From Stenotrophomonas beteli (lineage in GTDB: Bacteria > Pseudomonadota > Gammaproteobacteria > Xanthomonadales > Xanthomonadaceae): a DNA stretch of 64,000 nt. This document shows positions 1 to 9,329 of this stretch, piece after piece. The notes below the pieces were generated by a model. That model had not been told where the DNA came from and ran no database searches. It saw nothing but the letters and a program-made list of their open reading frames with translations. Both the position numbers and the translations under genes were made by a program. The stretch is from positions 1-64,000 of the forward strand of contig NZ_LLXV01000029.1 in the NCBI RefSeq assembly GCF_001431665.1, given 5' to 3'. Each line of letters begins with the position of its first letter. Positions within the stretch are counted from its first letter, which is position 1.

Positions 1-27
1 CTGGCCGGCAACCGCATCCATCTCCGA

Positions 28-1314
28 TCAACGCAGCAACACCTCACGCAGCGCCGCGTAATCGGCGGCCAGCGGTTCGGCGTGTGCCGGCCGCTGCAAC
101 AGCATCTCCAGTGCCGGCGGTACCGCCACCGCTTCGCCGATCAACGGCTCTACCACCGCCTCGAACTTGGCCGGATGCGCGGTGGCCACCATCGCCCAGT
201 CACCCTTGGCGCCGCGCCCCCGCAGATCCTTCAGCACCTTGACCGCCGTGGCGGTATGCGGGCAGAACAGCTCGCCATTGCTGGCATGTGCCGCCGCAAT
301 CGTCGCGCGGATGGTCACGTCATCCACCGCGAATGCGCGGAACGCAGCGCGCAGCTCGGCGTCATCTCCCTGGTAAAGCCAGCGCAGGCGCTCAAAGTTG
401 CTTGGCGCCCCTACGTCCATTGCATTTGCCACGGTGGCCACGCTGGCCTGCGGCTCGTAGTGGCCACCATTGAAGTACGCTGGCAGCACGGCATTGGCAT
501 TGGTGGCAAGGACGATCTGCCCGATCGGCACGCCCAGCGCGCGCGCCAGCACGGCCGCCATCGCATTGCCAAGGTTGCCGGTCGGCACCACCAGGTTGAG
601 CCGGCGCTGGGTTTGCGCATGATGGGCCAATGCCGCATGTGCGTAATAGCTCATCTGCGGCAGCAGGCGACCCAGGCTGATGCTGTTGGCCGAGCTCAAC
701 GGCACCTGTGCCTGCAGCTCGCGGTCGGCCAGAGCCTGCTTGACCATGGCCTGGCAATCGTCGAATGCGCCGGCCACGCGCAGCGCCTGGATGTTGTCGC
801 CAAAGCAGCCGAGCTGGTGCGCCTGCCGTGGCGACACGCGGCCATCCGGATACAGCACCACCACCCGCACCCCGGGCTGGCGATGGAACGCCGCCGCCAC
901 GGCGGCACCGGTGTCGCCGGACGTGGCAACGACAATCGTCAGGTCGCGATCCTGGCCAGCCTGCAACCGCGACAGCGTACCAGCCAGGAAGCGTGCGCCG
1001 ATGTCCTTGAACGCCGCGGTCGGCCCATGGAACAGCTCCAGCACATGATCGCCATCGCCAAGCGCACGCAGCGGCACCGGGAAGTCGAACGCCTCGCGGC
1101 AGATCGACGGTAACGCGGATTCCAGCGCATCGCCGGCGAAGAACGGCGCCAGCAGATCCGCTGCGGTATCGGCCAGCGTCGCGCCAGCGTGCAGCTCACG
1201 CGCGCTCGGCAGCATCTCCGGGACATACAGCCCGCCATCAGGCGCCAGTCCGGCGGCAATGGCCGCGCTGAGGCCAACGGCTGGGGACTGGCCACGGGTC
1301 GAAACAAATCGCAT
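28..1314 (-). CDS. thrC: Threonine synthase
   Basis: PLP-dependent enzyme converting O-phospho-L-homoserine to threonine, the last step of the pathway. About 428 residues, the normal size for the ThrC family. Visible family features are the N-terminal MRFVSTRG start, the PLP-lysine segment HGPTAAFKDIGARF near residue 100, and the glycine-rich phosphate loop VPTGNLGN. It is the last gene of thrA-thrB-thrC. A GTG start at 1350 would overlap thrB by 7 bases, but ATG at 1314 matches the usual N-terminus and is preferred; neither has a strong ribosome binding site. Confidence 0.95.
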   Translation of the reverse strand: MRFVSTRGQSPAVGLSAAIAAGLAPDGGLYVPEMLPSARELHAGATLADTAADLLAPFFAGDALESALPSICREAFDFPVPLRALGDGDHVLELFHGPTAAFKDIGARFLAGTLSRLQAGQDRDLTIVVATSGDTGAAVAAAFHRQPGVRVVVLYPDGRVSPRQAHQLGCFGDNIQALRVAGAFDDCQAMVKQALADRELQAQVPLSSANSISLGRLLPQMSYYAHAALAHHAQTQRRLNLVVPTGNLGNAMAAVLARALGVPIGQIVLATNANAVLPAYFNGGHYEPQASVATVANAMDVGAPSNFERLRWLYQGDDAELRAAFRAFAVDDVTIRATIAAAHASNGELFCPHTATAVKVLKDLRGRGAKGDWAMVATAHPAKFEAVVEPLIGEAVAVPPALEMLLQRPAHAEPLAADYAALREVLLR

Positions 1315-1343
1315 GGGTTGGGTATCCAGTGGAGGGGAAGAAT

Positions 1344-2258
1344 TCAGCACAGCCGGGCTCCCGGTGCATCCAGCGGCGACACCCAGGCATCGCTGTCAAA
1401 ACCGGCGGCGGCGAATGCCGCCTGCACCGGTGCGGCAGCGGCGCGGGCCTGGTCGGCGTCTTCGAACCAGGCGAACACGCTGGGACCGGCACCGGAAATG
1501 CCCGCGCCCATCGCGTGCGCCGCCAGCGCTGCGTCACGCGCCGCTTCAAAGCCCGCGATCAGGCCGGCACGCCGCGGCTCGACCAGCACGTCGCGCAGCC
1601 CGGCCCGCACCAGCCCGGCATCGGCACGATGGCAGCCACTGAGCACCAGCGCCAGATTCGCGCTCTGCGCGACGAACTCGCCCAGCGCATAGCTGCCCTG
1701 CAGTGCCTGGCGCGCGCGCCGCGTTTCCAGCACCGCGTGCGGGTGCACCAGCAGGCTGTGCCAGTTGGCTGGCACGGGGATCGGCAGCAGCCGATCGGCC
1801 GTGCACAACGCCAACCCGCCGAGCAGCAGCGGGCCCACGTTGTCACCATGACGGCCGCCACTGGCCACTGCTTCGCCCTCCAGCGCGAACGGATACAGCG
1901 CTTCACGCGACAGTGGCACGTCCAGCAGCGCATTGGCCGCGACCAGCGCCGCCACGCAGGAGGCCGCCGAACCGCCCATGCCCGAGCCGAACGGAATGCC
2001 CTTGTCGATCTCGATGGCGAAGCCGAACGCGAGCCCCAGGCGCTCGCGGAGCGAGATCAGTGCCGCGCCGGCGGTATTGCCGGCTGCCTCCAGCGGCAGC
2101 TCGACCGCGCTGCCGCGGATTGCATCGATGCGCACCCTCGGTTCATCGATGCGATGCACGCTGACGGTATCGCCGACCCCGGCAATGGCATGACCGAGAA
2201 TGTCGAAGCCGACCGCGACGTTGGCCACCGAGGCCGGAGCGAACGCACGTGCGATCAC
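1344..2258 (-). CDS. thrB: Homoserine kinase
   Basis: GHMP-family kinase phosphorylating L-homoserine with ATP, 304 residues, full length. The N-terminus reads [19 protein letters not shown] as in other ThrB proteins, and the ATP-binding loop [13 protein letters not shown] lies near residue 90. Its ATG at 2258 overlaps the thrA stop codon (ATGA), so it is translationally coupled to thrA, and thrC follows directly. Confidence 0.96.
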   Translation of the reverse strand: MIARAFAPASVANVAVGFDILGHAIAGVGDTVSVHRIDEPRVRIDAIRGSAVELPLEAAGNTAGAALISLRERLGLAFGFAIEIDKGIPFGSGMGGSAASCVAALVAANALLDVPLSREALYPFALEGEAVASGGRHGDNVGPLLLGGLALCTADRLLPIPVPANWHSLLVHPHAVLETRRARQALQGSYALGEFVAQSANLALVLSGCHRADAGLVRAGLRDVLVEPRRAGLIAGFEAARDAALAAHAMGAGISGAGPSVFAWFEDADQARAAAAPVQAAFAAAGFDSDAWVSPLDAPGARLC

Positions 2259-4759
2259 AGGCGCGCCCCCTCACCGGCCGCAACCCGCAGCAGATCGGCG
2301 AACACACCTGCCGCCGTCACTTCCGGACCGGCCCCTGGCCCCTGCACCACCAGCGGGTTGTCGCAGTAGCGACGGGTGCGGAACTGCACCACGTTGTCGG
2401 TCAGTCGCAGGTTGGCGAAGGCATGGTCGGCCGGCAGTTCCTGCAGGCCCACCGAGGCGCCGTCGGCACCCAGCCGGGCCACATAGCGCAGCACCGCGCC
2501 ACGCGCCTGCGCATCCTGCAGCCGCTTCAGCAGGCCGGCGTCGGATTCGCCAAGACGCGCCATGAAATCATCCACGCTGCCCTCGCGCAGCAGCGCCGGT
2601 ACCAGGCTTTCGACCTGCACCTGCTCCAGGCTCAACGCGTGGCCAGCCTCGCGCGCCAGGATCACCAGCTTGCGCGCCACGTCCACGCCCGAAAGATCAT
2701 CGCGCGGGTCCGGCTCGGTGTAGCCCATCGAGCGCGCCTGCGCCACCAGCGCCGAGAACGGCTGGCTGCCATCAAAGCGGTTGAACAGCCAGGCCAGCGT
2801 GCCGGAGAAGATGCCGTCGATGGCCAGCACTTCGTCACCGGTGTCGACCAGGTCGCGCAGCGTGGTGATCACCGGCAGGCCCGCCCCCACCGTGGCTTCG
2901 TAGCGGAAACGCGCACCACTGGCCGCCGCCGCGGCGCGGATGCGCTGGTAGCGCGGCAGCGGGCCGGCACCGGCCTGCTTGTTGGGAGTGACCACATGGA
3001 TGCCCGCAGCCAGCCAGCCCTCGTAGCGTTCGGCCACCTCGGCACTGCCACTGCAGTCGATCACCACCGCATGCGGCAGGTGCGCGGCCAGCAGGTGTTC
3101 GGTGAAGCGATCCAGATCGCTGGACTCTCCCGCTTGCTGAAGGGCTTCGCGCCAGTCGGCATGCAGCCCATCCGCATCCAGCCGCATGCGCGAACGCGAG
3201 GCCAGTGCGCGCAGGCGCAGGTCGACATTGGCCTTGGCCAGCAACTGCGGGCGCGCGGCCAGCAGCTGGTCCAGCAGCGCGGCGCCAACATTGCCCGGCC
3301 CGATCACACCCACCGCGAAGGTCTGCGGCGACAGCCAGAACCCGGCATGTGCGGCGCGCAGCGCGCGGGTGGCATCGGCGCTGTCCACGGCCACCGAGAT
3401 ATTGCGTTCCGACGAGCCCTGGGCGATCGCCAGGATGTTCACCTGCGCCCGGCCCAGCGCTTCGAACAGGCGCGCCGCCACGCCCGGCTGGCCGGCCATG
3501 CCGTCACCGACGGCCGCCAGCACACTCACCCCCTCGCTGACCTGGACGCGCTGTACCTGGCCGACCGACAGTTCATGCGCGAACGCGTGCAGCAGCGCCT
3601 CGCGCCCCCGCACGGCCTCAGCGGCACGCACCACGCAGCAGATCGAGTGTTCCGATGAGCCCTGCGAAATCATCACCACCGACACCTGCGCCTGGCGCAG
3701 CGCAGCGAATACGCGTTCGGCCGTGCCCGGCACGCCGATCAGGCCGGTGCCTTCCAGGTTCAGCAGGGCCAGCCCAGGGCTCAGCGTCAGCCCTTTCACC
3801 GGCCCGCGCGGCGAGCGCTCGGCACTGATGCGCGTGCCCGGATGTGCGGGCTGGAAGGTGTTGCGGATGAAGATCGGCAGGCCCAGGCGGATGGCCGGCG
3901 ACATCGTCTGCGGATGCACGACCTTGGCACCGAAATAGGCCAGTTCACAGGCTTCGTCGTAGCTCAGCGATTCCAGCTGCACGGCCTCGGGCACCAGCCG
4001 AGGGTCGGCCGACAGCACGCCATCGACGTCGGTCCAGATGTGCAGTTCATCGGCGTTGAACAACGCGGCGAAGATCGCACCGGAATAGTCGCTGCCATTG
4101 CGGCCCAGCGTGGTGATGCGACCGTGGCGGTCACGGGCGACGAAGCCGGTGGCCACCAGCCGCGACTGCGGATGCTGCAGGCGCCATTTGGCCAGGCGGT
4201 CCGCACTGGCTTCCCAGTCGACATCCACGCCCAGCTCACCATGCCCTACCACCAGCACGTCACGTGCATCGAGCACCGCGCAGTCTTCGCCCCGTGCGCG
4301 CAGATGGGTGCCCAGCAGCTGTGCGGAGAACACTTCGCCCAGGCCCTGCACGCGGTCGAGCACCTCGCGCGGCAGCTCGCCGATCACCGCCAGCGCCGCC
4401 AGAACCTCAGCCAGCTGATCGAAGCGCGCATCGATCCACTCCACGGTGTCACCCACCTGCTCGCCGAGCAGGGCCACGGCAGCGCCGCGATGGCGGGCGC
4501 GCAGCGCGTGCCAGGCCTCGCGCCAGCCCGGATCGCCCGCGGCCGCCAGCTGCGCCAGCTCGATCAGCGCGTCGGTGACGCCCTTCATCGCCGAGACAAC
4601 GGTGACCTGCAGGGTCTCGGGGCGGGCCAGCAGCAGGCCGGCGACATGGCGGTAGCGCTCGGCGTCGGCCACGGAGGTACCACCGAACTTGTGCACGACG
4701 GTGGATGGCGCAGCCAGATCGGCGGGAGCAACGGGATGGGCGGGGGCGTGGGAAGGCAT
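2255..4759 (-). CDS. thrA: Bifunctional aspartokinase / homoserine dehydrogenase I
   Basis: Fused enzyme of 834 residues catalysing the first and third steps from aspartate to homoserine. The kinase domain opens with [13 protein letters not shown] near residue 25; tandem ACT regulatory domains occupy roughly 330-460; the NAD(P)-binding loop [10 protein letters not shown] of the homoserine dehydrogenase domain follows near 480. Start ATG 4759 is preceded by GAGG. The gene is preceded by a Thr/Ile-rich leader peptide with alternative hairpins, so it is very likely controlled by attenuation as well as by threonine feedback through the ACT domains. Confidence 0.96.
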   Translation of the reverse strand: MPSHAPAHPVAPADLAAPSTVVHKFGGTSVADAERYRHVAGLLLARPETLQVTVVSAMKGVTDALIELAQLAAAGDPGWREAWHALRARHRGAAVALLGEQVGDTVEWIDARFDQLAEVLAALAVIGELPREVLDRVQGLGEVFSAQLLGTHLRARGEDCAVLDARDVLVVGHGELGVDVDWEASADRLAKWRLQHPQSRLVATGFVARDRHGRITTLGRNGSDYSGAIFAALFNADELHIWTDVDGVLSADPRLVPEAVQLESLSYDEACELAYFGAKVVHPQTMSPAIRLGLPIFIRNTFQPAHPGTRISAERSPRGPVKGLTLSPGLALLNLEGTGLIGVPGTAERVFAALRQAQVSVVMISQGSSEHSICCVVRAAEAVRGREALLHAFAHELSVGQVQRVQVSEGVSVLAAVGDGMAGQPGVAARLFEALGRAQVNILAIAQGSSERNISVAVDSADATRALRAAHAGFWLSPQTFAVGVIGPGNVGAALLDQLLAARPQLLAKANVDLRLRALASRSRMRLDADGLHADWREALQQAGESSDLDRFTEHLLAAHLPHAVVIDCSGSAEVAERYEGWLAAGIHVVTPNKQAGAGPLPRYQRIRAAAAASGARFRYEATVGAGLPVITTLRDLVDTGDEVLAIDGIFSGTLAWLFNRFDGSQPFSALVAQARSMGYTEPDPRDDLSGVDVARKLVILAREAGHALSLEQVQVESLVPALLREGSVDDFMARLGESDAGLLKRLQDAQARGAVLRYVARLGADGASVGLQELPADHAFANLRLTDNVVQFRTRRYCDNPLVVQGPGAGPEVTAAGVFADLLRVAAGEGARL

Positions 4760-4803
4760 GCAGACCTCGGCAGGAGGCCCCGTCGCATGCAGGTGTCGAG
4801 TTT

Positions 4804-4869
4804 CCCCGCCACCTGGATGGTGCGGGGCCGTGGTTTTCGGGAGTTACACGAAGACGACGGGCCGCACCA
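4804..4869 (-). promoter_or_regulatory. thr attenuator: competing hairpins
   Basis: Read on the minus strand, TGGTGCGG (forward 4862-4869, inside the thrL codons) is a perfect 8-base complement of CCGCACCA (forward 4818-4825). The latter is also the 5' arm of the hairpin CCCCGC..GCGGGG at 4804-4827. This is the 2:3 antiterminator versus 3:4 terminator arrangement of amino-acid attenuators. The 3:4 stem is not followed by a U-run (AAACTC follows), so the termination mechanism is less certain than the alternative pairing itself. Confidence 0.75.
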
Positions 4870-4978
4870 GGGCAGTGGTGGCGGTGGTGGTGGTAATGGT
4901 GGTGATGGCGACCGGCGCAGTCGAACGGCCCGCAGTGGCGGGAGCGATCAGGCTGGCGTGGGCGGCATCAAGGACCAT
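4844..4978 (-). CDS. thrL: thr operon leader peptide
   Basis: A 44-residue open frame directly upstream of thrA, too short for routine ORF calling. It starts MVLDAAHASL, contains the regulatory run ITTITTTTATT (ACC/ACT/ATC/ATT codons) and ends LVRPVVFV. The same logic is used by E. coli ThrL: ribosome stalling at Thr and Ile codons when charged tRNAs are scarce. The codons following the run (forward 4862-4869) are complementary to the 5' arm of the downstream hairpin. There is no room for a ribosome binding site if the promoter at 4986-5015 is used, so the peptide is probably translated from a leaderless message. Confidence 0.88.
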   Translation of the reverse strand: MVLDAAHASLIAPATAGRSTAPVAITTITTTTATTALVRPVVFV

Positions 4979-4985
4979 GGCGTAC

Positions 4986-5015
4986 AGAAAACACTGCGCG
5001 CACGGCGGCTGTCAA
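4986..5015 (-). promoter_or_regulatory. Predicted thr operon promoter
   Basis: Minus-strand TTGACA (forward 5010-5015) and TTTTCT (4986-4991) are separated by 18 bases. The expected transcription start falls at about 4978-4980, on or next to the thrL start codon. The -35 is consensus and the -10 is weak. Confidence 0.5.
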
Positions 5016-5116
5016 GTGCTGCGATGCAAAAATCTTCTGCGACGATCATCGGCCAACGTGCCGGCATTTGGTTGCAACTGAGACCAAGTCGATATCAGCG
5101 CGCTTGACGACCGCAT

Positions 5117-6067
5117 TCAGCCGGCATGTTCGGCGATCGCTCGTGGGGTGCGATGGGCGTGCGCGCACAGCATCACGCCAGCGACCAGGAGCACGATCGC
5201 CAGTGCTTCCAGCAGGGTCGGCCACCGACCCTGCCAGGCGAACGCGTACAGCAGCGCGAACAGTGTCTCGAACACGATCATCTGGCCAGTCAGGGTCAAC
5301 GGCAGCAGGCGGCTGGCGCGGTTCCAGAACGCGTTGCCGAGGATCGAGGCCACCACTGCCACGCCAGCGCTGATCGCCCAGAAACCACTCCACTGCGCCG
5401 CCGTGTGCCCGCCGGAGTGGCCGATGAAGGCCATCGGCACCAGCAGCAGGGCCAGGCCACCGGTGGTGACGCCGGTCAGCAACGACCAGTCGTGGCTGGA
5501 CAGGTCCGGCCGGCGCGCCAGCCAACGACTGTTGCCGATCGAGTACAGCGCCCACGAGAACAGCGCGCCAAACGCACAGAGCAGGCCGATCAGGCGCTGC
5601 CGCCACGGCGTTGCCAGGTGTTCGGACATCAGCGCTTCCCAGCCCACCAGCGCCACGCCTAGCACGCACAAGCCCAGCGCGGGCAGTAGTTGCTTGAGCG
5701 GCACCGCGCCCTGCTCGCGCACGCCGACCACGGTCACCACCACCGGAATCAGGCCGACAATCAAGGACGCCGCCGCGCCGCCGGCCCACTGCACCGCCGT
5801 CGCCAGCAGCAGGAAGTACACCAGGTTGCCGGCCAGGCTAAGCCACAGCAGGCCGAACCACTCGGCGCGCCCCAGCTGCGGCGACAACCGCTTCCAGCGT
5901 GGCAGCAGCAACAGCACCGCAATCAGCCCATAGACCAGATAGCGGCCAGCGGACAACTGCAGGGCATTGAATGACTGCAGCACAGCGGGCGCGAGGAAGA
6001 CCACGCCCCACAGCGCGCCAGCGGCAACGCCATTGGCGATGCCCAGGGCCATCGGGTTGTTGCGCAT
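5117..6067 (-). CDS. DMT-superfamily (EamA) transporter
   Basis: About 316 residues with roughly ten hydrophobic helices and an internal duplication typical of EamA-domain drug/metabolite exporters (first half from GVAAGALWGVVFLAP, second half around WALYSIGNSRWLARR). Substrate unknown. The start was placed at ATG 6067 (MRNNPMALG); an upstream start at 6118 would add a non-hydrophobic stretch. The AraC regulator immediately upstream on the same strand is the likely local regulator. Confidence 0.85.
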   Translation of the reverse strand: MRNNPMALGIANGVAAGALWGVVFLAPAVLQSFNALQLSAGRYLVYGLIAVLLLLPRWKRLSPQLGRAEWFGLLWLSLAGNLVYFLLLATAVQWAGGAAASLIVGLIPVVVTVVGVREQGAVPLKQLLPALGLCVLGVALVGWEALMSEHLATPWRQRLIGLLCAFGALFSWALYSIGNSRWLARRPDLSSHDWSLLTGVTTGGLALLLVPMAFIGHSGGHTAAQWSGFWAISAGVAVVASILGNAFWNRASRLLPLTLTGQMIVFETLFALLYAFAWQGRWPTLLEALAIVLLVAGVMLCAHAHRTPRAIAEHAG

Positions 6068-6165
6068 GCGGATGATTGATGGGACTGAGAGCAGGCCGCG
6101 CAGTGTAAGTGGCAGCACGGCAAGCGCGCTTGACCCAGGCTACTGCCCCGCGATGTCGCCGATCT

Positions 6166-6240
6166 GTAGAGCCGAGCCTATGCTCGGCTTCCCTTGCCTA
6201 CGCAGTGGGCAACCGCAGCCGAGCGTGGGCTCGGCTCTAC
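6166..6240. repeat. SMAG/REP inverted pair
   Basis: Two palindromic units face each other: GTAGAGCCGAGC..GCTCGGC at 6166-6188 and GCCGAGC..GCTCGGCTCTAC at 6218-6240. The GTAG end and the imperfect hairpin match the SMAG repeats described in S. maltophilia. The pair lies between the transporter and AraC genes; its right end is 3 bases from the AraC stop. Confidence 0.9.
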
Positions 6241-6243
6241 AGA

Positions 6244-6939
6244 TCAGATGGCGCCCCTGCGCCACGCAGCCGGGGTCTGGCCACACTCACGGCGCAGTGC
6301 GCGGGTCAGTGCACTGTGCTCGGAATAGCCTGCTGCCAGCGCGATATCGCTGATCGGCGCAGCGCTGGTGCGCAGCTGGTGCTTGGCCCAGCGCAGCCGG
6401 CAAGCACTGAGCCAGGCCTGCGGACTGAGCCCGAACTCCCGCTGGAACAGCGCATGCAGGCGGCTCTCGCTGACCCCGACGAAGGCGGCCATGCGCGCTA
6501 TCGGCCACGCCTGGCCTGGATCGACCTGCACCGCCGCGCACAGGCTTTGCATGCGCGCGCCACTGCCCGCCGGTGCGAACACCTGAAGCAGCTGCGGCAG
6601 CAGGGGCGGCAACGGGTGGCCCTCACGTACCTGCGCCAGGCGCTGTCGCAGCACCAGCGGCAGATGCAGCCAGCGCTGGCGGCACAGATGTTCCTGGGTA
6701 CCGTCATCGAGCACACCCGGGGGGCAGTCGACGATCACGAAACCATTCGGGCCATCGGCCATCTGGTCGTGTGCTTCGCCAGCGGCAACAAAAGCCCCCT
6801 GCAGCAGGTCCAGCCGACCGCCGCGCCCTTCCATCTCGAACTGCAGCTCGCCCTGCAGCGGCAGCACCCACTGCGCGTAGTCGTGGCGGTCCAGGCCGGT
6901 GGCCTGGCCGTAGTGCCGCAGATGGAAGATGGCGCCCAT
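6244..6939 (-). CDS. AraC-family transcriptional regulator
   Basis: About 231 residues with an N-terminal cupin-like sensing domain (about 1-125) and a C-terminal double helix-turn-helix AraC domain. Recognisable segments are VGVSESRLHALFQREFG and ISDIALAAGYSEHSALTRA. The length fits the short AraC regulators that often sit next to a transporter. ATG 6939 is preferred to a TTG at 6963. It is divergent from the secreted-protein gene at 7021 and upstream of the EamA gene; the effector is unknown. Confidence 0.88.
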   Translation of the reverse strand: MGAIFHLRHYGQATGLDRHDYAQWVLPLQGELQFEMEGRGGRLDLLQGAFVAAGEAHDQMADGPNGFVIVDCPPGVLDDGTQEHLCRQRWLHLPLVLRQRLAQVREGHPLPPLLPQLLQVFAPAGSGARMQSLCAAVQVDPGQAWPIARMAAFVGVSESRLHALFQREFGLSPQAWLSACRLRWAKHQLRTSAAPISDIALAAGYSEHSALTRALRRECGQTPAAWRRGAI

Positions 6940-6982
6940 CCGGGCAGTGTGCGCGTGTAACAACGGCCGTGCAAACCGCTGC

Positions 6983-6988
6983 TATAGT
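6983..6988 (+). promoter_or_regulatory. Possible -10 element
   Basis: TATAGT lies 32 bases upstream of the ATG at 7021 in the 81-base divergent gap with the AraC gene. No convincing -35 is visible at the usual distance. Confidence 0.3.
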
Positions 6989-7020
6989 CGGTCCGTCATC
7001 CAACGCAGGGAGTGCAGGAC

Positions 7021-7800
7021 ATGACTCATCAGCAGCTGTCTCTGGTGCTTGCCACCAGCCTCGGCCTGGCGCTCGCCGCCCCGGCCTCCGCGCAGGAACG
7101 TACCCCACCGGCCCCGCACTGCATGGACGCGGTCGGCGTGCAGGAAGTGGAGCAGGCGTCACCGCAGTCAATCGCCCTGCGGGCCGCTTCCGGCCGAGCT
7201 TATCGTATCGACTTCAGCGAGGAATGCCCTGGTGTCCGCGGTGCCACCACGCTGAAACTTGAGGCGCCCGCCGGCTGGGCCTGCGGCCGCCCCAGCGAGC
7301 GCGTGGTGGTGGACGGCCGCAACTGCGCGATCAGCGCGGTGACCCCCGTGCAGGATCGGGACTACGCCAGCGTGGCCCGCGACAGCGACCGCCTGCGCAT
7401 GGCCACCCTGCCCGCCCTGACCATCCGCGAGCGCAAGGACATCCGCCGCGGTTTCGGTGGTTCGCCGTCGTACTGCTTTGCCACGCGCAACGTGCGCGCG
7501 TGGTCGTCCGACCCGCAGGGCATGCTGGTGGAGACCAATCCGCATCGCAATGGCGGCCACCGCTACTACCGCGTGGAGTTGGGCAGCCACTGCCGCCAAC
7601 TCGACCGTGCGCCCAAGCTGAGCTTCCAGTCCGGGATGCAGAACGGCCTGATCTGTGGCAATCCGGGTGATCGCATCCTCACCGCCGGATTCGAGAATGG
7701 TGACCTGCGCAGCGACGCGCTGGCACCGCTGCCGCAGTACACCCACGGCGGCTGCACGATCCAGGCGGTCTATCCAGCTTCCAGCCAGGCGTCGAACTAA
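7021..7800 (+). CDS. Secreted hypothetical protein with two internal repeats
   Basis: About 259 residues with a Sec signal peptide (MTHQQLSLVLATSLGLALAA, cleavage near ASAQ). The mature part contains two diverged copies of one module. Each copy has four cysteines in the same order: a Cys at the module start, Cys after a YRI/YRV segment, CGRP or CGNP followed by an R residue, and Cys-x-Ile-x-Ala-Val near the end. The pattern resembles small secreted xanthomonad DUF6491-type proteins but duplicated; this link is inference. GTG at 7012 is possible, but ATG 7021 sits right after GCAGG. The function is unknown. Confidence 0.7.
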   Translation: MTHQQLSLVLATSLGLALAAPASAQERTPPAPHCMDAVGVQEVEQASPQSIALRAASGRAYRIDFSEECPGVRGATTLKLEAPAGWACGRPSERVVVDGRNCAISAVTPVQDRDYASVARDSDRLRMATLPALTIRERKDIRRGFGGSPSYCFATRNVRAWSSDPQGMLVETNPHRNGGHRYYRVELGSHCRQLDRAPKLSFQSGMQNGLICGNPGDRILTAGFENGDLRSDALAPLPQYTHGGCTIQAVYPASSQASN

Positions 7801-8849
7801 CCGTCGACGCCGAGGAAGGTGAACGGTGCGCTGGGCACGAACTGGCCCAGTGCATCCCCTGCGAAGGTATTGCGCTGGTCCGGGCCGAGGTCGAGCTTGA
7901 GCACCTTTCCAGCAAAATCGACCTTGTTCAGATCGACCCAGAACGTGTTCGGGGTCAACGCCGATTCAAAAAAGTACAACCGGCGCTTGTGGTCGGCCAC
8001 GGTGCGCCAGCGCGTGGACGAGATGTTCGGCTCGCCCGGCGTGGTGATGCCATAGGGCACCGATGTATTGCGGATCACGCTGAATACACTGGCCAGCGCC
8101 ACCACCGGATCTTCGGCCTTGGGGATGGCATTGATATAGAAGGACGCCCGCGCGAAGCGGTCGGCCGAGCGATTGGTACCGGGCAGCATCACGGTGCCGC
8201 CGATCTGCTGCCAGTAGCTGTTGAGCGCCAGCTGCTGCTCGAAGATCGGCGAATTGGTCATCACCTGGTAGCGGCGGTCATGGTGGATCACTTGGCGACC
8301 GCCGATGTACTCGACGATGGCGCTGTCACCACTGGCATCGGACAGGGACAGGTGCAGCGTCGCCTGGCGATCCTCGCCCGGCACCTTGTCGGTGATGATC
8401 GAGTAAGGCTCGCGTTGCAACGCCGCCACCGCTTCGTCCACCGTGGCGAAGTTGTCCAGCACGTACTGGGCCCACAGTGAGATGGCCAGGCCGGGCTTGC
8501 TGCCACGCTGCTGCGGGTACTCCGACTCGACCAGCCACAGCAGGTTGGCGACCAGGCCCTTCTCGTTCATGCCGTCGGTGGTCGACACGTCGTAGCCAGT
8601 GGCCACCACGCTGCCGTAGCGCGCCGTCCAGGCCAACGAGTTCGGCCCCGCCTGGCCGGTGCGTGCCATGCCACGCGGCAGCACGTAGAGATTGGTCGCC
8701 ACATCGACCTTCCAATCCATCGACCGCGCGGTGATCACGTCGCCGTTGTCGCCCAGGTACACCGCACGCGTGCAGGCCAGCGCCGGCGTGGTCGCGGACG
8801 CCAGCGCCACGGCCAGCATCACCTTTCCTTTCCAGTTCATCCGTGCCAT
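7797..8849 (-). CDS. Linear amide C-N hydrolase (choloylglycine hydrolase / penicillin V acylase family)
   Basis: About 350 residues. A signal peptide ends at TTPALA and the next residue, Cys26, is the expected N-terminal nucleophile (CTRAVYLGDNGDVITARSMD, with the family Arg and Asp). This is the Ntn-hydrolase arrangement of bile salt hydrolases and penicillin V acylases; Gram-negative members often prefer acyl-homoserine lactones or penicillin V. Export to the periplasm is predicted. Start ATG 8849 follows AAAGGAG. Its 3' end overlaps that of the convergent gene at 7021-7800 by 4 bases. Substrate cannot be told from sequence. Confidence 0.85.
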   Translation of the reverse strand: MARMNWKGKVMLAVALASATTPALACTRAVYLGDNGDVITARSMDWKVDVATNLYVLPRGMARTGQAGPNSLAWTARYGSVVATGYDVSTTDGMNEKGLVANLLWLVESEYPQQRGSKPGLAISLWAQYVLDNFATVDEAVAALQREPYSIITDKVPGEDRQATLHLSLSDASGDSAIVEYIGGRQVIHHDRRYQVMTNSPIFEQQLALNSYWQQIGGTVMLPGTNRSADRFARASFYINAIPKAEDPVVALASVFSVIRNTSVPYGITTPGEPNISSTRWRTVADHKRRLYFFESALTPNTFWVDLNKVDFAGKVLKLDLGPDQRNTFAGDALGQFVPSAPFTFLGVDG

Positions 8850-8915
8850 GCCCTAAGCTCCTTTCCCCGTGATCGCATGATCTGATCCGATCCAGGGTGA
8901 CACCGGAGTGAAGCC

Positions 8916-9329
8916 TCAGTGCACGAACCGATCGTGCGCCCAGAAGCCCAGGACCATGGCAGGCACGAACCACAGCGCCTCGCGCGATGCCGCCGCCAGC
9001 CCCGCGATGGCCGGGCCCGGGCAGTAGCCGGCCCATCCCCAGCCGATACCGAACAGTGCGGCGCCCAGCAGAAGACGGGTATCGACATCGCGCGCGGTGG
9101 GCAATTGGAAGCGCATCGCGAACCACGGCCGCGCGCGCCGCAGCGCCAAGCGCTGGCCGGCCGCGCTGACCAGCAGCGCCGACCCCAGCACCCATAGCAG
9201 AGTGGGATCGAAGTCCCCGGTGATATCGAGGAAGCCGAGCACGCGACGCGCATCGGTCATGCCGGAAAGGGCCAGGCCTGCGCCGAACAGCGCACCCGCT
9301 ACAGCGGCAGCAGCCATCGGACGACTCAT
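8916..9329 (-). CDS. YeeE/YedE-type sulfur transport membrane protein, second half
   Basis: About 137 residues, four to five hydrophobic helices. It carries the half-transporter signature WGWAGYCPGPAIAGL, with a conserved cysteine in a glycine-rich turn. It overlaps the preceding gene by ATGA at 9326-9329, so the two small proteins are made together and probably pair. YeeE/YedE proteins import thiosulfate or other inorganic sulfur species; the split two-gene form is common next to BigR-like regulators. Confidence 0.85.
   Translation of the reverse strand: MSRPMAAAAVAGALFGAGLALSGMTDARRVLGFLDITGDFDPTLLWVLGSALLVSAAGQRLALRRARPWFAMRFQLPTARDVDTRLLLGAALFGIGWGWAGYCPGPAIAGLAAASREALWFVPAMVLGFWAHDRFVH

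Noticed and set aside
2249-3658. 469-codon plus-strand frame opposite thrA
   Set aside because: Shadow of thrA; Gln/Arg/His-rich with no family signature.
4861-4910. GGTGGT-rich simple repeat upstream of thrA
   Set aside because: Explained as the Thr codons of the thr leader peptide on the other strand.
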